DNA from: CAYPCH01 sp964409165
GTDB lineage: Bacteria > Bacillota > Clostridia > Acetivibrionales > Acetivibrionaceae
Length of the DNA: 12,865 bases
Assembly: GCA_964409165.1 (NCBI GenBank)
Contig: CAYPCH010000107.1
Location: 1-12,865 of the forward strand
Reading direction: 5' to 3'
Shown: one piece after another, positions 1-5,900 of the stretch
Numbering within the stretch: position 1 is the first letter of the stretch
Layout of the letters: every line of letters starts with the position of its first letter
The notes under the pieces: generated by a model
The model's database searches: none
Told to the model about the DNA's origin: nothing
Seen by the model: only the letters and a program-made list of their open reading frames with translations
Program-made: the position numbers and the translations under genes

Positions 1-66
1 AAGTCTCTGACCTACCCGACTTTTAGCACTATATTAAAAAATGGGGAAACTCAAATTTTTAAACTA

Positions 67-95
67 TTGACAATGGTTAATTTATCTGATATCAT
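67..95 (+). promoter_or_regulatory. Sigma-A type promoter of the infC operon
   Basis: A perfect -35 box TTGACA (67-72) lies 17 bases before TATCAT (90-95), which matches the -10 consensus at four of six positions. Transcription would start near 102, giving a leader of about 180 bases before infC. The placement directly ahead of an attenuator-like leader supports it. Confidence 0.72.
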
Positions 96-101
96 TATAA
101 A

Positions 102-235
102 CGCAAAAATGAAGAAGAAGTTATCCGCTTCTCACCTTGCGAATGGGTTTCAGCAAGGTTTAATACTGAAGGTCTTGTAAATTATGACTTTGTGTATTTA
201 AGTTAAGTGGATTATTTCTTTAATCCACTTTTTTA
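102..235 (+). promoter_or_regulatory. infC operon leader, L20-leader-type transcription attenuator
   Basis: The leader can form two competing structures. A hairpin pairs ACCTTGC (134-140) with GCAAGGT (153-159). Just before it, TTATCCGCTT (121-130) can pair with AAGTGGATTA (205-214) at nine of ten positions, counting one G-U pair, and 205-214 is exactly the 5' arm of the terminator at 205-230. Pairing 121-130 with 205-214 would therefore act as an antiterminator. In Bacillus subtilis the same operon is controlled by ribosomal protein L20, which binds the leader and promotes termination. That L20 is the ligand here is inferred from operon position and layout; I could not match a covariance model. 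Confidence 0.7.
205..235 (+). terminator. Leader attenuator terminator upstream of infC
   Basis: A perfect 10-bp stem, AAGTGGATTA (205-214) and TAATCCACTT (221-230), encloses a 6-base loop and runs into a T tract (229-234). It lies 50 bases before the infC start, inside the transcript made from the promoter at 67-95. It is thus an internal attenuator and not the end of an upstream gene. Confidence 0.85.
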
Positions 236-271
236 TATGTTGTTTGCGTAATAAATCTCGAAAATAAATCC

Positions 272-287
272 GGAGGTGTTTTTTATT
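272..287 (+). promoter_or_regulatory. Ribosome binding site that fixes the infC ATT start
   Basis: GGAGGTG (272-278) is a near-perfect anti-16S match with six bases to ATT (285-287). The only in-frame start codon of a common type nearby, GTG at 276, overlaps this site and could not be used with it. Spacing therefore favours ATT. Confidence 0.75.
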
Positions 288-797
288 AACAAGAACGAAT
301 TGATGATTAATGAGCAAATTAGAGATAAGGAAGTCAGGCTGATTGATGCTGATGGTTCAATGCTAGGGGTAATGAGTTCGAAAGATGCACAGATACTTGC
401 GAATTCAAAAAACCTGGACCTTGTTAAGATAGCTCCTCAGGCTTCTCCGCCGGTATGCAGGATAATGGACTACGGGAAGTACATGTTTGAGCTTAACAAG
501 AAAGAAAAGGAAGCACGCAAGAACCAAAAGGTGATTAGCATAAAAGAAGTAAGGCTTTCTGCATCGATAGACGAACATGACTTTAACTTTAAAGTTAAAA
601 ATGCATTGAAGTTTTTAAAGGATGGTGACAAGGTTAAGGTCAGTGTTAAGTTCAGAGGCAGGGAAATGAATTACACCTCACTTGGACAGAAAGTGCTCGA
701 GAAGTTTGCGCAAGCTGTAGAAGAAGTGGGAGCAGTGGAAAGAAGACCTAAGCTTGAGGGTAGAAACATGATTATGATAGTAAATCCCAAGCTGTAA
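285..797 (+). CDS. infC: Translation initiation factor IF-3, ATT start
   Basis: IF-3 binds the 30S subunit, keeps it apart from 50S and checks initiator tRNA and start-codon pairing. The 170-residue product has the N-terminal domain (about residues 7-70, with INEQIRDKEVRLID), the family signature RIMDYGKYMFE (59-69), a lysine-rich linker (about 70-85) and a C-terminal domain ending in RNMIMIVNPKL. The length is normal for Firmicutes. I place the start at ATT 285: the ribosome site GGAGGTG (272-278) lies six bases before it, and the protein then starts (M)NKNELMINEQIR, as in relatives. A GTG at 276 is in frame but lies inside the ribosome site, and the ATG at 303 is 24 bases from it. In Escherichia coli and Geobacillus stearothermophilus infC also starts with AUU, which in E. 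coli lets IF-3 repress its own synthesis. First gene of the infC-rpmI-rplT operon. Confidence 0.96.
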   Translation: MNKNELMINEQIRDKEVRLIDADGSMLGVMSSKDAQILANSKNLDLVKIAPQASPPVCRIMDYGKYMFELNKKEKEARKNQKVISIKEVRLSASIDEHDFNFKVKNALKFLKDGDKVKVSVKFRGREMNYTSLGQKVLEKFAQAVEEVGAVERRPKLEGRNMIMIVNPKL

Positions 798-820
798 TAT
801 AGAATAAGGAGGAAATCTAA

Positions 821-1018
821 ATGCCTAAGATTAAGACACACAGCTCTTCAAAAAAGAGATTCAAATTAACCGGTACAGGTAAGGTCAAAAGGTCAAAAGC
901 ATATAAGAGCCATATTTTGACTAAAAAAAGTTCAAAAAGAAAAAGGAACTTGAGAAAATCAACAATTGCTTCTGATGCAAATGCAGCAATAATAAAAGTG
1001 TTGATTCCATACAAGTAA
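821..1018 (+). CDS. rpmI: 50S ribosomal protein L35
   Basis: Small basic protein of the large ribosomal subunit, where it contacts 23S rRNA. The 65-residue length and the pattern MPKIKTHSSSKKRF, then TGTGKVKR, then KRKRNLRKS are diagnostic of L35; about a third of the residues are Lys or Arg. AAGGAGG (806-812) lies eight bases before the ATG. The gene starts 23 bases after infC ends and is followed 17 bases later by rplT, so the three genes are co-transcribed in the conserved order. Confidence 0.98.
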   Translation: MPKIKTHSSSKKRFKLTGTGKVKRSKAYKSHILTKKSSKRKRNLRKSTIASDANAAIIKVLIPYK

Positions 1019-1035
1019 GAGGGAGGAGTTAAGTT

Positions 1036-1389
1036 ATGTCAAGAGTAAAAGGTGCGATGAGGACACGTGCAAGACATAAAAAAATTCTGAAGCTTGCCAA
1101 AGGTTATTTTGGAGCTAAAAGCAAGAATTTTAGAATAGCTAACCAGGCGGTGATGAAGTCACTGGTCTATGCATATAGAGACAGAAGGGCAAAGAAAAGA
1201 GATTTTAGGAAATTATGGATTGCAAGAATTAATGCGGCAGCAAGAATAAACGGTTTATCCTACAGCAAGTTTATGTATGGACTCAAGAAGTCCGGTATTA
1301 CCTTGAATAGAAAGATGCTTGCTGAAATGGCTGTTAACGACGCAAATGCATTTGCTAAATTAGCTGAAAAGGTTAAGGATGTTAAATAA
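1036..1389 (+). CDS. rplT: 50S ribosomal protein L20
   Basis: L20 binds 23S rRNA early in 50S assembly and in Bacillus subtilis represses its own operon by binding the infC leader. The 117-residue product starts MSRVKGAMRTRARHKK. It has the long basic N-terminal helix region (about 1-58, with KGYFGAKSKNFRIA and YRDRRAKKRDFRKLWI) and the globular C-terminal half (LSYSKFMYGLKKSGITLNRK, ending in AFAKLAEKVKDVK) that carries repressor activity in studied homologues. The ribosome site GGGAGGAG (1021-1028) is seven bases before the ATG. Last gene of the operon, followed by hairpins and a terminator; the leader at 102-235 is the likely site of its feedback control. Confidence 0.98.
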   Translation: MSRVKGAMRTRARHKKILKLAKGYFGAKSKNFRIANQAVMKSLVYAYRDRRAKKRDFRKLWIARINAAARINGLSYSKFMYGLKKSGITLNRKMLAEMAVNDANAFAKLAEKVKDVK

Positions 1390-1400
1390 TAATATAATAG

Positions 1401-1429
1401 GAATAGCCGAAGGTATATTTTCGGTATTC
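1401..1429 (+). repeat. Inverted repeat just after rplT
   Basis: GAATA (1401-1405) plus CCGAA (1407-1411) pairs with TTCGG (1420-1424) plus TATTC (1425-1429), giving ten base pairs with one bulged G and an 8-base loop. It has no T tract. It could be a 3'-end stabilising or processing hairpin before the terminator at 1444-1469. Confidence 0.5.
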
Positions 1430-1443
1430 AATAGTTTATGTGT

Positions 1444-1469
1444 GGGGCTCAAACTGAGCCCCTGTTTTA
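1444..1469 (+). terminator. Intrinsic terminator of the infC-rpmI-rplT operon
   Basis: GGGGCTC (1444-1450) pairs with GAGCCCC (1456-1462) around a 5-base loop, followed by TGTTTTA. This GC-rich 7-bp stem ends the operon. No clear promoter is visible between it and the methyltransferase gene, so that gene may rely on partial read-through. Confidence 0.8.
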
Positions 1470-1476
1470 TAGGACC

Positions 1477-1493
1477 ATTTCCTGAAAGGAAAT
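1477..1493 (+). repeat. Small hairpin before the methyltransferase gene
   Basis: ATTTCCT (1477-1483) pairs perfectly with AGGAAAT (1487-1493) around GAA. It is not followed by a T tract, so it is not a terminator by itself. It lies 40 bases before the ribosome site at 1534-1540. Confidence 0.4.
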
Positions 1494-1545
1494 CCGGCAA
1501 AATTGAGTGCCCTTGATAGGTATGAAATTTTTCAGAGGTGATTTG

Positions 1546-2334
1546 ATGAATTTAATCAGCAGCAGTCAGAATGCTATTATAAAAGAAGTAAAATCATTAA
1601 AGGAAAAGAAGCACAGAGATACGAAGGGTATGTTTTTTATAGAGGGCATAAGGTTTGTAGAAGAAGCACTAAAGGAAAAGGCTGTTATTAGTAAAATTTT
1701 GGTATCAGATCATTTAAGTAGTGTACAAGGTGGAAATGAAGTGCTTGAAAAGGTTCAAATGCATAAAGTACCTTTATATTTTCTGCCTTATAAGCTTTTC
1801 AAGGAAGTATCTGATACCGAAAATCCACAGGGGATTTTAGCAGTTATGCATAGTAGAAACTACTTATTGAAAGATGTAATAAGTGGCAGGAACTTTTTTG
1901 TTATGCTAGATTCCGTTCAGGATCCTGGCAATCTGGGCACAATAATAAGAACTGCGGATGCAGCAGGAGTAACGGCTGTTATATTGTCTAAGGGGTGTGT
2001 GGACGTATATAATCCGAAGGTTTTAAGGTCAACTATGGGTTCTGTGTTTCATGTTCCCATTTGTTACAACATGGATATAACTGAAGCTATTATTGAAATG
2101 AAATCCTATGGAATAAGATTGTGTGCTTCCCATCTTGAGGGCAGTACAAGCTATTATGATTTGAAATATAAAGATAACATTGCCCTTATTATAGGTAATG
2201 AAGCCAACGGTATAAGTGAAAGTGTCAAGGAAGCTGCCGATTTGCTTGTAAAAATACCTATGCCTGGAAGGGCTGAATCATTAAATGCGTCAGTTGCAGC
2301 AAGTTTACTTATATACGAGGTGTTAAGGCACTAA
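1546..2334 (+). CDS. SpoU/TrmH-family rRNA 2'-O-methyltransferase (RlmB/RlmP-like)
   Basis: Transfers a methyl group from S-adenosylmethionine to a ribose 2'-OH, most likely in 23S rRNA. The 262-residue product has an L30e-like substrate-binding domain (about residues 25-100, with FFIEGIRFVEEALKEK) and then the knotted SPOUT domain with all three SpoU motifs: DPGNLGTIIRTADAAG (126-141, with N129 and R135), IIGNEANGIS (215-224) and IPMPGRAESLNASVAAS (237-253). No motif residue is missing. The start is ATG 1546, because AGAGGTG (1534-1540) lies five bases before it and the family begins at this point; a GTG at 1507 is in frame but has no ribosome site. The B. subtilis relative YsgA (RlmP) methylates G2553 in the A-loop; RlmB targets G2251. 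The exact target cannot be told from motifs. It lies downstream of ribosomal protein genes but beyond a strong terminator. Confidence 0.9.
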   Translation: MNLISSSQNAIIKEVKSLKEKKHRDTKGMFFIEGIRFVEEALKEKAVISKILVSDHLSSVQGGNEVLEKVQMHKVPLYFLPYKLFKEVSDTENPQGILAVMHSRNYLLKDVISGRNFFVMLDSVQDPGNLGTIIRTADAAGVTAVILSKGCVDVYNPKVLRSTMGSVFHVPICYNMDITEAIIEMKSYGIRLCASHLEGSTSYYDLKYKDNIALIIGNEANGISESVKEAADLLVKIPMPGRAESLNASVAASLLIYEVLRH

Positions 2335-2444
2335 GGAATAAGCAAAATGTACTACACAGTTATTTTGGGCTCTATATTTACCTTCGAATAAGTTTTTTAG
2401 TGTAAAATGGTGTTGAAAGCTGTATTTACATCATGTCTGATTGT

Positions 2445-2464
2445 GCGATTTCCATAGAAATCGC
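2445..2464. repeat. Perfect 8-bp inverted repeat
   Basis: GCGATTTC (2445-2452) and GAAATCGC (2457-2464) pair perfectly around CATA. It is the most GC-balanced hairpin of the gene-free region. There is no T tract directly after it on either strand, so a terminator role is unlikely. Confidence 0.5.
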
Positions 2465-2504
2465 TATTGTGAGTAAAAAAACGAAAGAATTCGTAGCATA
2501 ATTT

Positions 2505-2571
2505 GCCTTAATCGGATATCTTCCGATGTTAATATGTTCCTGTTGTGATATACTTATTGATAAATTAAGGC
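2505..2571. repeat. Nested inverted repeats, possible branched RNA
   Basis: GCCTTAAT (2505-2512) is exactly complementary to ATTAAGGC (2564-2571). Between them sits a hairpin with CGGA (2513-2516) and TCCG (2522-2525) directly stacked on the outer arm. Nested pairing of this kind is more suggestive of a folded RNA than a lone dyad, but no known class was recognised. Confidence 0.35.
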
Positions 2572-2782
2572 TTTTGAGTTTCTGTTTTTCTTGCCGTTTA
2601 AGTCATTCGGCTCTATGAACGGCTAATTTAATGCATTCATAAGATGTATTCCTTTTTATTGAGTTGCATGTTTTGAAAAAATCTATTTGGCATATACTAA
2701 GATATGCTCTTTTATTAAAAAAAGAAATCAACAATTATGTTAATGTAATAATAAAAGACAAGGTGTTTTTAAATTTAGATTA

Positions 2783-2825
2783 ATCACGAAAAACATTCTA
2801 TATTGAAAAAATTAATTTTCGTGAT
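2783..2825. repeat. Perfect 10-bp inverted repeat with long loop
   Basis: ATCACGAAAA (2783-2792) and TTTTCGTGAT (2816-2825) are exact reverse complements separated by 23 bases. The right arm lies about 50-65 bases upstream of the likely promoter of the glucan synthase gene. It could be a two-site operator or a leader hairpin; which of these cannot be decided here. Confidence 0.5.
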
Positions 2826-2868
2826 GTGTGATGTTGTATTAAGGAAATTGAAGCACAATGAAAATTTA

Positions 2869-2897
2869 TTTTTCTTGTGTTTAACATATGTTATAAA
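2869..2897 (+). promoter_or_regulatory. Possible extended -10 promoter of the glucan synthase gene
   Basis: TATAAA (2892-2897) is preceded by TG one base upstream (2889-2890), the extended -10 form, which can work with a poor -35; the sequence at the -35 position (2869-2874, TTTTTC) is weak. A 12-bp perfect palindrome TAACATATGTTA (2882-2893) overlaps the -10 box and could bind a repressor. The start site would be near 2904, about 70 bases before the gene. Confidence 0.3.
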
Positions 2898-2972
2898 TCT
2901 CTGAATCTGTCAGTGTAGTTTATTGATGAGATTTATATGATTAAATATACAAACAGGAGTTGGTAATCTATA

Positions 2973-5900
2973 ATGCATTTTGATTTAAACATATTACTGG
3001 TACTTGCTGTTATTGCATTTTCATTTTTTTGGATTTGGCTATTGCTTTTTAAAGTAAGAGATAAAAGATATGTTATGATGCATGGAGCGGCTCTTTCAAA
3101 TGATGAGCTTGAAGAGCATGCCCGGGGCATGGCGTATGGTCATGCTGTTCAAAGAAGGTCTAACCTTATTAATTGGCCGATACCCGAAATGAATGAAAAC
3201 TACAGGTTCATTTTGTCTGTTTACAAGGAGTTGAATGATGATGTTCAGATGGGTATAAGCACAACACCTGCAGCTGAGTGGCTTCTTGATAATTTTTATA
3301 TAATTGAGGAGCAGGTAAAAGGTGTAAGAAAGGCTTTGACCAAGGAACAATATCTGAAACTTCCTACACTAAGTACCGGTCCTTTAAAGGGATTTGCAAG
3401 GATATATGCAATAGCTCTTGAACTTGTGTCTCATACTGACGGAAGAATTGATGAAAAGATTATAACAAACTACATAAATGCATATCAGAGCAATAATGTT
3501 CTTTCAGGAAGAGAATTATGGGCTTTTCCAATAATGATAAAGCTTGCTCTTGTCGAGAATATAAAGTACTTGTGTGAAAAGATAAAGGTGGCACAATCCC
3601 AGAGAAAAAGGGTTGAAGAAATACTGTCGGGATATGACGAGAATAATCCCGAGCAGCTTTTAAAGCTTATAAGTGATATAGATGTAGAATTGAAGAGAAA
3701 ATACCAGATCAGTTCAGCCTTTATAGAGCATCTTGCTTATAAAATAAGAAAGAAGGGGAGAGCTTTTTCCCATATCCTTCATTATGTTGATGAAAGGCTT
3801 TTGACAAATGATACAGATATAGATCGCATAACACACAAGGAGCACAGTGAACAGACAATAGATAAGGGTTCAATAGGAAACTGTATTATGAGCCTTAAAT
3901 ATATATCCATTGCAAACTGGGTAGAAATATTTGAAATACTCAGTAAGGCAGAACAAATATTAAGGAAAGATCCAGATGGTACCTATCCCCTTATGGACAT
4001 TGATTCGAGAAACTATTACAGAAGAAGGCTTGAAGAGCTTGCACTTTTGTATGGGGTATCCGAAACGCATATTGCGTCAAAGGTTGTCGAACTCGCAGAC
4101 AGGGAAATAGATAAGGATGATTTGTATGGGCAACGCAAAAGACATGTAGGCTATTATTTAATTGGAAAAGGAAATGTGGAGCTAGAAAAGGAAATAGGTT
4201 ATAAAAGAAGTGCTTTAAGGAGTATAACAAGTATTGTAAATACACACCCAGAAGCGTTCTATATTGGTGCTGTGAGTGTTATTGCCCTTCTTATAATAGG
4301 TTATGTAACCAAATATGCTTTTAGACACGGCAGTATTGCATTTACCCTTATGGCTGTATTTGCAACATGTATACCTGCTACGGATATTGCTGTTAATATT
4401 GTAAACTGGTTGATGAATCATATATACCGACCTTCCTTCCTGCCCAAGATGGAGCTTAAGGACAGTATTCCGGAAGGCTACAGCACCATGGTTGTAATAC
4501 CTGTGTTGCTAACGGATGAGAAGAGAACCGAGGAACTCATTGAAAATCTTGAGGTCTATTACCTTGCCAATAAGGAAGAAAATCTGTACTTTGCCATCGC
4601 TGGCGATTTTAAGGATTCTTCACGAAATCAGGAGGGGAATGAAAAAACCATTACAGAGACAGCTCTTAAAATGGTTAAGGAGCTAAATGAAAAATACGCC
4701 AGAAATGGCGAAAGCATTTTCTTTTATTTCCATAGACACAGACAGTATAATGACAGGCAGAAAAGATGGATGGGATGGGAAAGAAAAAGAGGAGCTCTTA
4801 TTGAATTTAATGAGATGTTGCAAGGAAATAAAAATACCAGTTATTCCATTGTATCTGAAGAGGTTTCTGGACTTCCGAAAATAAAATATGTCATAACTTT
4901 GGATGCAGATACCATATTGCCGTTAGGAACCGCAAAAAAGCTTGTCGGTACTATGATACACCCTTTGAACAGACCTGTTGTCAATAAGGAAAAGGGAATA
5001 GTAACAGAAGGCTATGGACTGCTTCAGCCAAGAATTGGTTTTGGTATAGAAAGCGTAAATAAGTCACTTTTCTCCAGAATATTTGCAGGAGAGGAAGGTA
5101 TAGATCCTTATGCAAGTGCAATTTCCGATGTGTACCAGGATCTTTTTGGCGAAGGCATATTTACAGGCAAGGGGATTTATGACCTTGGCATCTTCCAGGA
5201 ACTGTTATCAGATGCTATACCTGAGAATGTAGTGTTAAGCCATGACCTTCTTGAAGGGTCTTATATCAGAGCCGGGCTTGTGACAGACCTTGAGCTTATA
5301 GATGGGTATCCAGCCAAGTTAAACTCCTATGCTATGCGCCTTCATCGGTGGGTAAGGGGTGACTGGCAGCTTCTACCATGGCTTGGAGCGCATATAGTAA
5401 ACAGAAACGGAGATAAAATACCTAATCCCCTATCATTGATATCCAAGTGGAAGATACTGGACAATTTAAGAAGAAGCCTTGTTGCACCATTACTTATGCT
5501 TATCGTTATTCTTGGTGCGTCGGTTCTTCCGGGGAATTTTGTTTTCTGGATGACTTTTGTATTGTTGACAATTTGTTTTCCAATTATTATTGCCGGTATT
5601 GATTATATTGTATCAATGCCTTTAATTGGTATAACTGCTAAAAGGTATATACCGGTTATAAGCGGGATGAAGGCTGCTTTACTGCGTACCACACTGCAGT
5701 TTGTATTTTTGCCGTATGAGGCTTATTTGATGGTTAATGCCATAGCGATAACATTGGCAAGAGTTTTTATAACAAAAAGGAACATGCTCGAGTGGGTAAC
5801 GGCGTCAGATGTAGAGCGCTCTCTTAAGAACTCCGCAAAAGGCTATATTATAAGGATGAGATGGGCAATAATACAGGCGTTTCTGGTTTTGGGTCTTACT

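Larger units (their letters stand above)
2335..2972. other. 638-bp gene-free region rich in inverted repeats
   Basis: No reading frame with a ribosome site, no tRNA and no riboswitch class I can name is visible. It is very AT-rich and holds several dyad symmetries: GCGATTTC/GAAATCGC (2445-2464); ACGAA/TTCGT (2481-2494); GCCTTAAT/ATTAAGGC (2505-2571), which encloses a smaller hairpin CGGA/TCCG (2513-2525); GCCGTT/AACGGC (2593-2623); GCATAT/ATATGC (2690-2707), followed by TCTTTTATT; ATCACGAAAA/TTTTCGTGAT (2783-2825); and the palindrome TAACATATGTTA (2882-2893). Weak promoter-like pairs occur (for example TTGAAA at 2413 with TCTGAT at 2436, and an extended -10 TGATATACT at 2546), but in such AT-rich DNA they are not convincing. 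It may hold a long 5' untranslated region or a small RNA, or be decayed sequence. Confidence 0.5.

Noticed and set aside
1..180. An open frame on the + strand from the window edge to a stop at 178-180, as if it were the end of an upstream gene
   Set aside because: It runs straight through the -35/-10 promoter and the conserved-looking leader hairpin, its peptide resembles nothing I know, and AT-rich leaders give such frames by chance.
276..284. GTG at 276 as the start of infC
   Set aside because: It lies within the ribosome binding site GGAGGTG (272-278) and would add residues not typical of the IF-3 N-terminus; ATT at 285 has correct spacing.
1507..1545. GTG at 1507 as the start of the methyltransferase
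   Set aside because: There is no ribosome site before it, while AGAGGTG sits five bases before ATG 1546, and the family's N-terminus matches the later start.
2481..2494. Minus-strand terminator: hairpin ACGAA/TTCGT with a run of A before it on the + strand
   Set aside because: The stem is only 5 bp and there is no minus-strand gene to its right for it to end.
2690..2716. Terminator-like hairpin GCATAT/ATATGC followed by TCTTTTATT
   Set aside because: The stem is 6 bp, almost all A-T, and the T tract is broken; in DNA of this composition it is weak evidence.
2335..2972. A known riboswitch (c-di-GMP, SAM, purine, glycine or similar) before the glucan synthase
   Set aside because: None of the conserved core sequences I know for these classes is present on either strand.
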